This document shows, piece after piece, positions 1 through 9,272 of a stretch of DNA of 64,000 bases (its first letter is position 1; each line of letters opens with the position of its first letter). The notes beneath the pieces were generated by a model. It did no database searches. It saw only the letters and a program-made list of their open reading frames with translations, and had not been told where the DNA came from. Source of the stretch: Proteus sp. FME41. Its GTDB lineage: Bacteria; Pseudomonadota; Gammaproteobacteria; Enterobacterales; Enterobacteriaceae. The stretch is from assembly GCF_014897315.1 (NCBI RefSeq), contig NZ_JABUYL010000018.1, forward strand, positions 1-64,000, in the 5' to 3' direction. The translations under genes were made by a program, and so were the position numbers.

Positions 1-55
1 AACTCGCGACCCCAACCTTGGCAAGGTTGTGCTCTACCAACTGAGCTATTCCCGC
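1..55 (-). tRNA. tRNA-Gly (GCC), 3' end cut by window edge
   Basis: Read on the minus strand the sequence begins GCGGGAATAGCTCAGTTGG and continues through an anticodon arm CCTTGCCAAGG, giving anticodon GCC (glycine). The D-arm and anticodon arm are intact. The T-arm and the CCA end lie outside the window, so only about 55 of 76 bases are present. In E. coli a cluster of identical tRNA-Gly(GCC) genes sits beside orn, as here, so further copies may lie to the left. Confidence 0.95.
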
Positions 56-105
56 GTCTTTCTTACACCCGTACAAACGAAATTCTTCATCGGTACGGGA
101 AGCGC

Positions 106-133
106 ATTATACGAGAAAAATGCTTAACCGCAA
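106..133 (-). promoter_or_regulatory. Sigma-70 promoter of the tRNA-Gly gene
   Basis: On the minus strand a -35 TTGCGG (133-128) is followed after 16 bases by a perfect -10 TATAAT (111-106). A GC-rich discriminator (GCGCTTCCCG) follows, as is typical of stringently controlled stable-RNA promoters. It lies about 50 bases upstream of the mature tRNA-Gly 5' end. Confidence 0.8.
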
Positions 134-220
134 GCCCTTATCACCAAAAAAATGCGTTTTTTTGATTGCATGTCGATAAAATCATCACAATGATGCAATA
201 TCAATCATAAATGCACATTT

Positions 221-766
221 TTACTCTTTAATAAAGGTCTTACGGTAATAAGCGAGTTCTGCAATAGATTCACGGATATCATCAAGTGCCTGATGAGTAT
301 TCTTTTTCTCAAAGCCATCTAAAATTTCAGGCTTCCATCGACGCGCTAATTCTTTTAATGTACTCACATCAAGATAACGGTAATGAAAATATTGCTCTAA
401 TTCTGGCATATAACGGTACAGAAAACGTCTATCTTGACCCACACTATTACCACAAATAGGTGATACCCCTTTAGGTACCCATTTTTCTAGGAATTCAATT
501 GTCGCTTTTTGTGCTGAATTATCATCATATTGACTGGCTTTTACACGCTCAACTAAACCACTGCCCGTATGAGTACGTGTATTCCATTCATCCATTAAAC
601 TCAGTTGTTCATCAGATTGGTGTACAGCAATAACCGGACCTTCAGCTAAAATATTAAGTTGAGGATCTGTCACAATAGTGGCAATTTCGATGATATGGTC
701 ACATTCAGGATCAAGGCCTGTCATTTCCAGATCTATCCAGATCAGATTGTTCTCGCTTTTTGACAT
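221..766 (-). CDS. orn: Oligoribonuclease
   Basis: 3'-to-5' exoribonuclease that degrades very short RNA oligonucleotides (two to five nucleotides, including pGpG from cyclic-di-GMP turnover) to mononucleotides in the cytoplasm; essential in E. coli. The protein is 181 residues, the usual family length. It shows the DEDDh exonuclease signature: D12 and E14 in [10 protein letters not shown], an aspartate in NSVGQDRRF near residue 112, and the C-terminal [10 protein letters not shown] with the catalytic histidine and last aspartate. It is divergent from rsgA and lies next to a tRNA-Gly gene, the arrangement seen in E. coli. The start ATG is at 766. Identification is secure. Confidence 0.98.
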   Translation of the reverse strand: MSKSENNLIWIDLEMTGLDPECDHIIEIATIVTDPQLNILAEGPVIAVHQSDEQLSLMDEWNTRTHTGSGLVERVKASQYDDNSAQKATIEFLEKWVPKGVSPICGNSVGQDRRFLYRYMPELEQYFHYRYLDVSTLKELARRWKPEILDGFEKKNTHQALDDIRESIAELAYYRKTFIKE

Positions 767-880
767 AATATATCCTAGCTGTTTCTAAGTGTGAGACATG
801 ATATTTTAGCGTTATCATAGCGCGTTTGCTCAATAAGCACGACAGAAGAACATCTAACCGAATAATACAAGTGAGGATCG

Positions 881-1939
881 GTGACAAAACGTAAATTATC
901 TAAAGGCCAGCAACGCCGAGTACAAGAAAACCATAAAAAGCGTTTGCAGAGCAAAGAGAAAAAAAACCACGTTGAATTAGACGATACACAATTAGGTGAA
1001 GCCACAGAAGGCTTAGTTATCAGCCGTTTTGGTCAACATGCTGATATTGAAGCGACTGACGGTACCATTACCCGATGCAATATCCGACGCACTATTTCAT
1101 CTCTCGTAACAGGTGATAAAGTCGTATGGCGTCCTGCATTACAAACACAAGAGGGTGTGCGTATAAATGGGATTGTAGAAGCTGTACATGACCGCACCTC
1201 AGTACTCACTCGTCCTGATTATTATGATGGTGTAAAACCGATTGCAGCCAATATTGACCAAATTATTATTGTGTCTGCTATTTTACCTGAGCTGTCTTTA
1301 AATATTATTGACCGTTACCTTGTGGCATGTGAAACCTTAAATGTTGAGCCTCTGATTGTGCTCAATAAAATTGATATGTTAGATGCTCAAAGCCGTCAAG
1401 AAGTAAGTAAGTGGATGCAAACTTACAAAGATGTTGGTTATCGTGTTCTTGAGGTCTCTAGCTATACTAAAGAAGGGCTCGACACACTGACCGAAGAACT
1501 GATTGGTCGCATTTCTATTTTTGCAGGCCAATCTGGTGTGGGTAAATCAAGCTTACTTAATACATTATTACCACCAATGGAAGAAAGTATTGTTGTCAAT
1601 CAAGTCTCTGATAACTCAGGGTTAGGCCAACATACAACCACCGCATCACGCCTTTATCATTTCCCACAAGGTGGCGATGTCATTGACTCACCGGGTGTTC
1701 GTGAGTTTGGTTTATGGCACTTAACACCAGAGCAAGTGACAAAAGGATTTATTGAATTTAGACCTTACCTTGGAGGTTGTAAATTCCGTGATTGTAAGCA
1801 CTTAGACGACCCAGGTTGCTTAATCAATGAGGCAGTAAGAAAAGGTGAAATTGCAGAAACGCGCTTTGAAAACTACCATCGTATTTTAGAAAGTATGAGT
1901 CAGGTAAAAGTCCGTAAGAACATTAATTTAGACTCTTAA
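881..1939 (+). CDS. rsgA: Small ribosomal subunit biogenesis GTPase RsgA
   Basis: Circularly permuted GTPase that acts late in 30S ribosomal subunit maturation; its GTPase activity is stimulated by the 30S subunit. The 352-residue protein has an N-terminal basic tail and OB-fold, then the GTPase motifs in permuted order: NKID (G4) near residue 161, GQSGVGKSS (G1, P-loop) near 218 and DSPG (G3) near 269. A C-terminal zinc knuckle follows, with cysteines and a histidine in [14 protein letters not shown]. The start is GTG at 881, and the N-terminus matches the E. coli protein ([10 protein letters not shown]). It is followed by psd on the same strand, as in E. coli. Confidence 0.97.
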   Translation: MTKRKLSKGQQRRVQENHKKRLQSKEKKNHVELDDTQLGEATEGLVISRFGQHADIEATDGTITRCNIRRTISSLVTGDKVVWRPALQTQEGVRINGIVEAVHDRTSVLTRPDYYDGVKPIAANIDQIIIVSAILPELSLNIIDRYLVACETLNVEPLIVLNKIDMLDAQSRQEVSKWMQTYKDVGYRVLEVSSYTKEGLDTLTEELIGRISIFAGQSGVGKSSLLNTLLPPMEESIVVNQVSDNSGLGQHTTTASRLYHFPQGGDVIDSPGVREFGLWHLTPEQVTKGFIEFRPYLGGCKFRDCKHLDDPGCLINEAVRKGEIAETRFENYHRILESMSQVKVRKNINLDS

Positions 1940-2027
1940 TCATAGATTCACTGACAACCCGATTAAGGGTGGGTACAATAGACCCCTTTTGTCTATTTTT
2001 TATCGTTTAATCCCAGAGGTTGCCATT

Positions 2028-2924
2028 TTGGACAAGCTAAAAATTAAACTTCAGTATTTATTGCCTAAATTATGGCTAACACAGCTAGCAGGTTGGTTTG
2101 CAAACAAAAAAGCGGGTGCCATCACCCAATTTGTGATTAAATCCTTTGCTAAAGCCTATAAAGTCGATATGAATGAAGCGAAAGACAGTCAGTTTCAAGC
2201 TTATTCAACATTCAACGCATTTTTTATTCGTGCTTTAAAAGACGGTGCTCGCCCTATTATTGAGGGTGATGACAAACTTGCATTGCCTGCTGATGGCGCA
2301 GTGAGTCAACTTGGTCTTATTCAAGATGACCAAATTCTGCAAGCTAAGGGGCACCATTACACCCTTGAAGCATTGCTTGCGGGTAATTTTATGTTGGCAG
2401 ATAAATTCCGTAATGGTCAATTTATTACGACATATCTTTCACCTCGTGATTACCACCGTGTTCACATGCCTTGTGATGGTTTATTAAAAGAGATGATTTA
2501 TGTTCCAGGCGATCTCTTTTCTGTGAATCCATTAACGGCAGCAAATGTCCCTAACTTATTTGCCCGTAATGAACGCATTATTTGCCTCTTTGAAACTCAA
2601 TTTGGGCCAATGATACAAATTCTGGTGGGTGCCACTATTGTTGGTAGTATTGAAACCGTTTGGTGTGGCATGGTAACCCCTCCTCGTGAAGGTATTATTA
2701 AGCGTTGGACTTATCCTCAAGCAGATAAAACAGGTGCGATATTCTTGAAAAAAGGGGAAGAAATGGGCCGATTTAAATTAGGCTCAACGGTTATTAATCT
2801 TTTCCCTGAAAATACGGTTCAATTGAATAAAGATCTTATGAATGGCTCCGTTACATTAATGGGGGAACAATTGGGTTCCATCATCAATGTTGCTGGCAGT
2901 AACACTAACGTCATCAGTGAATAA
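2028..2924 (+). CDS. psd: Phosphatidylserine decarboxylase proenzyme
   Basis: Inner-membrane enzyme that converts phosphatidylserine to phosphatidylethanolamine, the main membrane phospholipid. It is made as a proenzyme that cleaves itself at an LGST motif, here in [11 protein letters not shown] near residue 257, to give a beta chain and a pyruvoyl-bearing alpha chain. The substrate and catalytic region [15 protein letters not shown] is conserved. I place the start at the TTG at 2028 because a GAGG ribosome binding site lies 8 bases upstream and the resulting N-terminus ([16 protein letters not shown]) aligns with E. coli. The frame stays open upstream to another TTG at 1989, but no ribosome binding site is seen there. 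Length is 298 residues; the C-terminal tail is shorter than in E. coli. It is likely co-transcribed with rsgA and mscM. Confidence 0.95.
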   Translation: MDKLKIKLQYLLPKLWLTQLAGWFANKKAGAITQFVIKSFAKAYKVDMNEAKDSQFQAYSTFNAFFIRALKDGARPIIEGDDKLALPADGAVSQLGLIQDDQILQAKGHHYTLEALLAGNFMLADKFRNGQFITTYLSPRDYHRVHMPCDGLLKEMIYVPGDLFSVNPLTAANVPNLFARNERIICLFETQFGPMIQILVGATIVGSIETVWCGMVTPPREGIIKRWTYPQADKTGAIFLKKGEEMGRFKLGSTVINLFPENTVQLNKDLMNGSVTLMGEQLGSIINVAGSNTNVISE

Positions 2925-2946
2925 CACGTAATTCGGAGTAACCTTT

Positions 2947-5900
2947 GTGCGCCTGATAATCAGCCTTTTCTTCTCGCTCTTTTTGACGCTCTCATTAAGC
3001 ACACCCGCAATATCGGCAGATGTGGAGAAACTACGTCAAGATATTAAACAACTTGAAGGAAGTACTAACCCTCAAGATATTGAGGCCATTCAGGCGCTAC
3101 AAGGCACTATTAACTGGATTAATGATGGTGAAAAAGCGCAAGCAAATGCAGATAACTATCAAAAAACCATTGATGATTATCCTCAAATCACGAAAGAACT
3201 AAGAACAAAGCTACTTGAGGAAAGTCATGCTGTTCCGACTATTCCTGAAAAAATTAGTATTCCTGATTTAGAACAAAAAATTATTCAAATCAGTAGCCAA
3301 TTAATGGAACAAGCAAGGCTGCAACAACAAGAGCAAGATAAAAGCCGTGAAATCAGTGAATCTTTAAATTTATTACCACAACAACTTTCAGAAGCTCGCC
3401 GTTTACTCAGCGACGCAACAGCAAGATTAGCATCTGTCAGTGCATCAACCACACCTTTAACTGAAGCACAAAACAAACTCACTCAAGCTGAAGTCACGGC
3501 TCGCAAAGCGATGGTGAATGAGCTAGAGATGGCGCAATTATCAGCCAATAATCGCCAAGAAATTGCCCGCCTTCGTTTAGAACTATTTAAAAAACGCTAT
3601 CAACGCCTTGATGTACAGCTACAACAATTACGTAGTCTCCTAAATATAAAACGCCAAGAGGTGGCAGATCTCGCGCTAGAAAAAACAGAAATGCTAGCGG
3701 AGCAAGGTGGCGAACTTCCTGAGTTTTTGACTAAACAGATCCAAACCAACCGTGAACTTTCTCAAATTCTGAATAAACAAACACAGGAAATGAGTGAGCT
3801 ATCAGAAAAACAACGCATTACAACACAGCAAACACAGCAAGTACGTCAAACACTGACCACTATTCGTGAACAAGCACAATGGCTAAGTGGCTCAACCGCA
3901 TTAGGTGAAGCATTAAGAACACAACTGTCTCGTTTACCTGAAATGCCTCGCTCACAAGAGCTTGATAGAGATATTATTCAATTACGTGTTGAGCGTTTAG
4001 GCTATGAAGATATGCTGGATAATTTGAGTAAAATTCAGCCTCCAGAAACGGCTGATGGCTCTAAATTACCAGAAGCTCAACAATATATTTTTGATTCCCT
4101 TATTCAAGCACGCCATGAATTATTAAATTCGCTGTTATCCGGCTATGACTCTCAAATTCTTGAATTAACAAAATTAAAAGTCGCCACAACACAATTGGCA
4201 GATGCGTTAAAAGAGACTAAAGACGCCACAAACCGTTATATGTTCTGGGTTGCAGATATTAGTCCAATTAAATTTAACTACCCTGTTTTATTAGTTAAAG
4301 ATATTACCCGACTACTTTCATTAGATACCTTCTCACAACTGGGTCATGCTGCTGTCAGTATGCTTAAAAATCAGGATACGTTCCTATTCCTGTTTGTCAC
4401 CTTATCGATTGTAGGCTTTAGTCTTCGGACTCGAAAACATTACAACGCCTTTCTTGAAAGAGTTAGTAACCGTATTGGTAAAGTTACACAAGATCATTTT
4501 TCACTGACCATACGCACTGTCTTTTGGTCTATCCTTATTGCGCTACCCTTGCCTCTTTTATGGTCAGCCGTCGGCTATGGTTTACAAAGTGTTGAATGGC
4601 GTTACCCCATGGCAGGGGCGATTGGTTATGGTGTAACTGCTGCGGCACCCGTATTGTGGCTGTTTATGATCAGTGCAACATTTGCTCGCCATAATGGCCT
4701 ATTTATTGCCCAATTTAAATGGAAAGAGAGTCGTGTTAAAAAAGCGATGCGCTTTTACCAGCTTTCTATCTTTGTCATCGTTCCATTGATGATGTCATTA
4801 ATCACCTTTGAATATTATAGCGATAGAGAATTTGCCCCTACCGTTGGTCGTTTCTGCTTTTTATTACTCTGTATTGCCTTAAGCTTTATTACTTCGAGTC
4901 TTAAGAAAGCACACGTTCCGTTGTACCTTGATAAGCATGGCTCTGGCGATAACCTGATTAACACCATTTTGTGGTGGTTCTTACTTCTCGCCCCTGTGAT
5001 TGCAGGCTTCGCTGCGGTTTTAGGCTACCTTTCTACGTCAATTGTTTTACTTGGACGTTTAGAAATGTCTGTGGCAATTTGGTTTGCACTACTGATTATC
5101 TATCACATTATTCAACGATGGATGCTTATTCAGCGTCGTAAATTAGCCTTTGAACGCGCCAAACAAAAACGAGCTGAAATCCTTGCTCAACGTGCGAAAG
5201 GTGAAGATGAAAATACCATTGTAGGAAGTAGTGGTGAAAGTACAGTAGGGTTAGAAATTGAAGCCCAAGAAATAGACCTTGATGCAATCAGTGCACAATC
5301 TATTGGTTTAGTTCGTTCTATTCTTACGATGATTGCATTAGTGTCGATGATCTTACTGTGGTCTGAATTAAACACCGCATTCTCTTTTGTCGATAATATC
5401 CGTCTTTGGGATGTTACCTCATCGGTTAATGGGGTTAATACGATACAGCCTATCACCATGGGCTCTATTTTAGTGGCGATCCTCGTCATTATTATTACAA
5501 CGCAATTAGTTCGAAATCTTCCTGCCTTACTTGAACTCGCCATTTTACAGCATCTTGATTTAACGCCAGGTACAGGCTATGCCATTACCACAATGACCAA
5601 ATACAGCATCACACTCGTAGGAAGTATTGTGGGCTTTTCTTTATTAGGCATTGAGTGGTCAAAATTACAATGGCTGGTTGCGGCAATGGGGGTGGGGCTA
5701 GGCTTTGGTTTACAAGAGATTTTTGCCAATATCATTTCAGGTCTGATGATTTTATTTGAAAAGCCCATTCGTATTGGCGATACCGTAACAATTCGTAATT
5801 TAACGGGGAATATTTCTAAGATCAATACACGGGCAACCACATTGACCGATTGGGATAGAAAAGAGATTATTGTCCCGAATAAGGCCTTTATCACTGAGCA

Positions 5901-6282
5901 ATTTATTAACTGGTCGCTGTCAGACTCCGTTACCCGTATTGTGATGACCATTCCTGCACCGGCTGATTGCAACAGTGAACAAGTAACCAACGTTCTATTA
6001 GAAGCATCAAAACGCTCTACGATGATTTTAGAAAACCCCGCACCTGAAGTTTATTTAGTTGATTTGCAGCAAGGTATCCAAATCTTTGAATTGCGTGTTT
6101 ATGCAGCGGAGATGGGCCATAGAATGCCAGCAAGACATGAAATTCATCAAAATATCCTCTCAGCCTTTGCTGAACATGGTATTCCATTACCGTTCCCTCC
6201 ATTCCAAGCAAGAGTGGACATGATGGGCAATACTCTTCGCAGTTCAATGCGTGCAACACCAAGAGAAGTAGGTGGATTATAA
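2947..6282 (+). CDS. mscM: Miniconductance mechanosensitive channel MscM (YjeP)
   Basis: Large MscS-family channel of the inner membrane that opens under membrane tension and releases solutes on hypo-osmotic shock. The 1111-residue protein starts with a signal peptide (cleavage likely after TPAISA near residue 24). A long periplasmic coiled-coil region rich in Q, E and L extends to about residue 450, and several membrane segments lie between about 475 and 910. The C-terminal MscS core contains the pore-helix region WLVAAMGVGLGFGLQEI near residue 915 and the IRIGDTVTI beta domain. Length is close to the E. coli protein (about 1107). It begins with GTG at 2947, 22 bases after psd, as in the E. 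coli psd-mscM pair. Confidence 0.95.
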   Translation: MRLIISLFFSLFLTLSLSTPAISADVEKLRQDIKQLEGSTNPQDIEAIQALQGTINWINDGEKAQANADNYQKTIDDYPQITKELRTKLLEESHAVPTIPEKISIPDLEQKIIQISSQLMEQARLQQQEQDKSREISESLNLLPQQLSEARRLLSDATARLASVSASTTPLTEAQNKLTQAEVTARKAMVNELEMAQLSANNRQEIARLRLELFKKRYQRLDVQLQQLRSLLNIKRQEVADLALEKTEMLAEQGGELPEFLTKQIQTNRELSQILNKQTQEMSELSEKQRITTQQTQQVRQTLTTIREQAQWLSGSTALGEALRTQLSRLPEMPRSQELDRDIIQLRVERLGYEDMLDNLSKIQPPETADGSKLPEAQQYIFDSLIQARHELLNSLLSGYDSQILELTKLKVATTQLADALKETKDATNRYMFWVADISPIKFNYPVLLVKDITRLLSLDTFSQLGHAAVSMLKNQDTFLFLFVTLSIVGFSLRTRKHYNAFLERVSNRIGKVTQDHFSLTIRTVFWSILIALPLPLLWSAVGYGLQSVEWRYPMAGAIGYGVTAAAPVLWLFMISATFARHNGLFIAQFKWKESRVKKAMRFYQLSIFVIVPLMMSLITFEYYSDREFAPTVGRFCFLLLCIALSFITSSLKKAHVPLYLDKHGSGDNLINTILWWFLLLAPVIAGFAAVLGYLSTSIVLLGRLEMSVAIWFALLIIYHIIQRWMLIQRRKLAFERAKQKRAEILAQRAKGEDENTIVGSSGESTVGLEIEAQEIDLDAISAQSIGLVRSILTMIALVSMILLWSELNTAFSFVDNIRLWDVTSSVNGVNTIQPITMGSILVAILVIIITTQLVRNLPALLELAILQHLDLTPGTGYAITTMTKYSITLVGSIVGFSLLGIEWSKLQWLVAAMGVGLGFGLQEIFANIISGLMILFEKPIRIGDTVTIRNLTGNISKINTRATTLTDWDRKEIIVPNKAFITEQFINWSLSDSVTRIVMTIPAPADCNSEQVTNVLLEASKRSTMILENPAPEVYLVDLQQGIQIFELRVYAAEMGHRMPARHEIHQNILSAFAEHGIPLPFPPFQARVDMMGNTLRSSMRATPREVGGL

Positions 6283-6309
6283 TCTATTTCATCAATTAAT
6301 TTGACAAAG

Positions 6310-6352
6310 GCCGTTATCTTTTCGAAAAAACACGAAAAATAACGGCTTTTTT
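6310..6352 (+). terminator. Rho-independent terminator after mscM
   Basis: GCCGTTAT (6310-6317) pairs with ATAACGGC (6339-6346). Inner bases (CTTTTCG / CGAAAAAT) extend the stem and a TTTTTTA tract follows at once. It ends the rsgA-psd-mscM unit. Confidence 0.9.
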
Positions 6353-7624
6353 ATTCTCCCCTTTCCCTCTTTCTTATCAATTAACGTTCTCTTTTTGGGT
6401 TTTAATATTCCCTAGGTACTCATTTGTAGCCCATTGATTGTCTATATTTAATCCAATTTTCTTTGTTTTTATTTTTTCGATGAAAAAAAACTTTGCGCTT
6501 TACTCTCTTTTTGTTTAATAAAATTGATAAATTGTAACATTTAAAACTATTTCACTATTGTATAAATGAGAGCGTAATAAAAAGAGCATCATAAAATGTA
6601 ATTTCCACCTCTTTATTTCTAATACCCTTCGTTTACTCAAGCTCTCTCTGTTTTTCTAACAAACAGTCAATTGAACAAAAGCACAAAATCACATTTAAGA
6701 TAAGTCACGGAATTTACCTTAAGGTAAAAATCATTCTACCTTCCTTTATTATTTTTTCATGTCATAGAACTAATCGACTCCTCTTTTAAAATATTACTCA
6801 CAATTATTGATCTAAATCATATTTTTACGTTTTTATACTTAATATTACCCTTATAATGAGTACCCATCTCTCTTTTTTGATGATTTAACTTTAAATCATT
6901 GGTTACTTTTTTAGTATAAATTGACTTAAGTTAAATAAATTATAAGGATCTTAGATATTCCTATTATTAACAACCCAGATATAATATGCAGATAAAAATA
7001 ATTATTTAACATAGTAAATTGAAATTTAACACTACCATTAATCTAATTTTGATTAGTTTTATTTTCTATAATATCAAGACTCATTATTAGCCTATCGTAA
7101 TAAATATCGAAGTTATAGAATGACTCTTCTTTTCTCTTATTTATAAATACAAAGAAATAGTCAATAAAAGAAAACGACCGCTTATTAAAAATAAATAAAA
7201 AATAAAAACTGTTATATTAAAATAAAAAAAGATAAAAAAAGATAAAAAATCAATTGAATTTCTTAAAATCAAAGAAAGATAAAAATAAACAAAAGAATAA
7301 TTTTAATAAATAAAAACAAACATAAAAAAAGAAACCTATTTAAAATAACACTTTTTAGTTATCTGAGTTTAATTTAATTAACCTAAATGTGTAATTAAAT
7401 TAATAAACAACTAAATTAATTTAATATCAATTTTATTTTTTTAAAAACGAGAAAGATAATATAAAAAAAATAAATAATTTAATAAATAGCATTACAGCTT
7501 ATAATGTTAATATTTCTTAAACTTGGTTAAAAAACAAGTATTCCTACCTATTAACAATGCTAAGATATATTGCTAGGTTTATTTATAATGAGTATTAAAT
7601 AAATAATAATAAGAAGGTTCCATT
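6353..7624. other. Long AT-rich spacer, no gene seen
   Basis: About 1.27 kb between the mscM terminator and the LysR-type gene. No open frame of useful size or protein-like composition is seen on either strand. The stretch from about 7130 to 7480 is almost only A and T, with many short A-runs and T-runs, the composition typical of intrinsically curved, H-NS-bound DNA. A perfect 16-base palindrome TTTACCTTAAGGTAAA lies at 6713-6728. The promoter of the LysR-type gene must be in the right-hand end, but no single -35/-10 pair stands out in this background. Confidence 0.6.
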
Positions 7625-8500
7625 ATGGAAAAATCCCGAACGACTCTCGATCAATGGATTACCTTACAAGCCGTTGTTGATTACGGTGGATTCGCTCAGG
7701 CCGCTGATGCGCTGCACAGAACACAATCATCAATCAGCTATACAATCAATAAGTTAGAGCAAACATTAGGTATTGAAATTCTCTCTTTAGAAAAAAGAAG
7801 AGCAGTATTGACTCATGAAGGCAAACTATTACTTGAGCTATCAAGGGAAATAACGGAAAAAGCGATTTCACTAGAAAAAGAGGCCAAAAGTTTTTTATTT
7901 AACAATAAGTTAAAGATAAACATACTTATAGATCCTTTATATATTTCAAGTATTTTCTGGAATAAAATGACTCAATTTATTAAGGAAAATAGGCATTATG
8001 ATATTAATATTCATAAGAATTCACTGAGTAAATTGGATGTTTTATCACAAAAAGAGTATGACTTAGTGATAACACATCATAATATAAAATCATTGCAACC
8101 TATTGATTTAGAATGTATTAAAACCGTTGTGGTAACACACCCTGAAAGCCCGTTACAGCATATTCAATATGATGATTTATCTAAGGAATTACAAAGACAT
8201 ACATGTATTTCTCTTCTTACTGATAACCCTGATACAAGTCATAATCATCAGGTAATTCATGTTGGATCGATTGAAACCGCAATAAACCTCGTTAAACATG
8301 GATTAGGTTATTCACGACTTCCAGTTGACGTTATTCAAGAGGAATTGAATAAAAATACGATAAAACAATTAAACATGCATAAAAAAGAAAAAGAATATAA
8401 ATTCTATCTTTACTTGAATAAAAATTCATTCTTAACAGAGGATATAACAAAGTTATTATCCACTTTAAATAATTCACTTTCAGATTTAATTACTGATTAA
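7625..8500 (+). CDS. LysR-family transcriptional regulator next to fimbrial operon
   Basis: DNA-binding regulator of 291 residues. Residues about 7-66 form the winged helix-turn-helix of the LysR family (LDQWITLQAVVDYGGFAQAADALHR, then QSSISYTINKLEQTLG and the wing with LTHEGKLLL). The rest is a divergent, lysine- and asparagine-rich effector-binding domain. The start ATG is preceded by AAGAAGG at good spacing. It lies 202 bases upstream of the pilin gene on the same strand, so a local role in controlling the fimbrial operon is likely, but this is inference from position. The effector is unknown. The very A/T-rich codon use matches the flanking spacer and sets it apart from the housekeeping genes, suggesting transfer together with the fimbrial genes. 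Confidence 0.9.
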   Translation: MEKSRTTLDQWITLQAVVDYGGFAQAADALHRTQSSISYTINKLEQTLGIEILSLEKRRAVLTHEGKLLLELSREITEKAISLEKEAKSFLFNNKLKINILIDPLYISSIFWNKMTQFIKENRHYDINIHKNSLSKLDVLSQKEYDLVITHHNIKSLQPIDLECIKTVVVTHPESPLQHIQYDDLSKELQRHTCISLLTDNPDTSHNHQVIHVGSIETAINLVKHGLGYSRLPVDVIQEELNKNTIKQLNMHKKEKEYKFYLYLNKNSFLTEDITKLLSTLNNSLSDLITD

Positions 8501-8663
8501 TAAATCGTTACTCTTAATTAAAAAACAAACATTAAACAATTTGATATAAAGACAAAAAAACTCATGTAAATCTTTATTAACTTAAATTTTTTGTAGTGTT
8601 ATATTTTGTTGGCATATCTTCTATGCGAATAATTCATACCGAAATCTATACTTATAAATAAAT

Positions 8664-8689
8664 TAAAAAGTAAAAATAATTACTTTTTA
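8664..8689 (+). promoter_or_regulatory. AU-rich hairpin in the 5' leader of the pilin gene
   Basis: TAAAAAGTAA (8664-8673) and TTACTTTTTA (8680-8689) form a perfect 10-base inverted repeat with a six-base loop. It ends a few bases before the AGGA ribosome binding site (8693-8696) of the pilin gene. It could stabilise the mRNA 5' end, tune translation, or be an operator in DNA. Because the area is so AT-rich, a chance origin is possible. Confidence 0.45.
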
Positions 8690-8702
8690 TATAGGACTGA
8701 TC

Positions 8703-9224
8703 ATGAGCAAATTAAATAAATCACTCTATTTATTAGGGATGAGTCTCTCTCTACTTTCTGCACCGGCTGCCTTTGCATCGGGCACGATTAATTTTACCGG
8801 GGAAATAACCGATCAAGCGTGTACGGTGGATAGCTCTTCTAAAAATCTAACCGTAGATTTAGGAAAAGTATCTTCTAAAAGCCTAGCCACTAAAGGCGAA
8901 GTTGCGGGCCTTAAAGATTTCACCATTAAACTGATTGATTGCCCTGTTGATACAACAGTTGCAGTCCGTTTTGGTGGTAATCGTGATGTAGTTGATAGTG
9001 ATATTTTAGCAATCGACACCGTCTCAGGTGGCGCAACAAATGTCGGTATCGCATTATTTGAAAAAGATGCGGTATCTCAAATTAACCTGTATGACGATTC
9101 GAAAGAAGTCGAAATTAAAGGCACTGAAATTAACTTAGATTATGTTGCTCGCTATAAAGCAACAGCTCAAGCAACACCAGGCCCAGCTAACGGATCAGCA
9201 GTATATAGCATCCAATATAAATAA
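8703..9224 (+). CDS. Major fimbrial subunit (type 1-like pilin)
   Basis: Structural subunit exported to the periplasm and assembled by the chaperone-usher route. The 173-residue precursor has a signal peptide with probable cleavage after APAAFA near residue 25. The mature part starts SGTINFTGEITDQACTVD, and the cysteine near residue 40 pairs with that in IDCPVD near 80, the conserved disulfide of this pilin family. The C-terminus YSIQYK carries the penultimate tyrosine and alternating hydrophobic residues of the donor/chaperone-binding strand. It is the first gene of a four-gene operon, with an AGGA ribosome binding site 6 bases before ATG. The first position and following hairpin fit the most highly expressed subunit. 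Proteus carries many such operons; I cannot assign this one to a named fimbria from sequence alone. Confidence 0.93.
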   Translation: MSKLNKSLYLLGMSLSLLSAPAAFASGTINFTGEITDQACTVDSSSKNLTVDLGKVSSKSLATKGEVAGLKDFTIKLIDCPVDTTVAVRFGGNRDVVDSDILAIDTVSGGATNVGIALFEKDAVSQINLYDDSKEVEIKGTEINLDYVARYKATAQATPGPANGSAVYSIQYK

Positions 9225-9232
9225 TAAAAAAT

Positions 9233-9254
9233 GAGGGTAAGACTCATTACCCTC
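9233..9254 (+). terminator. Intercistronic hairpin after the pilin gene
   Basis: GAGGGTAA (9233-9240) and TTACCCTC (9247-9254) form a perfect 8-base stem with a six-base loop, followed by the T-rich stretch TTATTTCTT. It begins 8 bases after the pilin stop codon. It looks like a partial terminator or mRNA 3'-end stabiliser that would leave more pilin message than chaperone and usher message, a common design in fimbrial operons. It also argues against starting the chaperone at 9231. Confidence 0.75.
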
Positions 9255-9272
9255 TTATTTCTTCTCAACTTT

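Noticed and set aside
775-1005. 76-codon open frame opposite the orn-rsgA spacer and rsgA start
   Set aside because: It lies antisense to the real rsgA start and has no protein-like features.
5187-5990. Two long antisense open frames inside mscM
   Set aside because: They are shadows of the strongly coding mscM frame; no start signals.
8501-8702. Phase-variable invertible promoter before the pilin gene
   Set aside because: No pair of distant inverted repeats flanking a promoter and no dedicated recombinase gene beside the operon; the only inverted repeat is a short hairpin.
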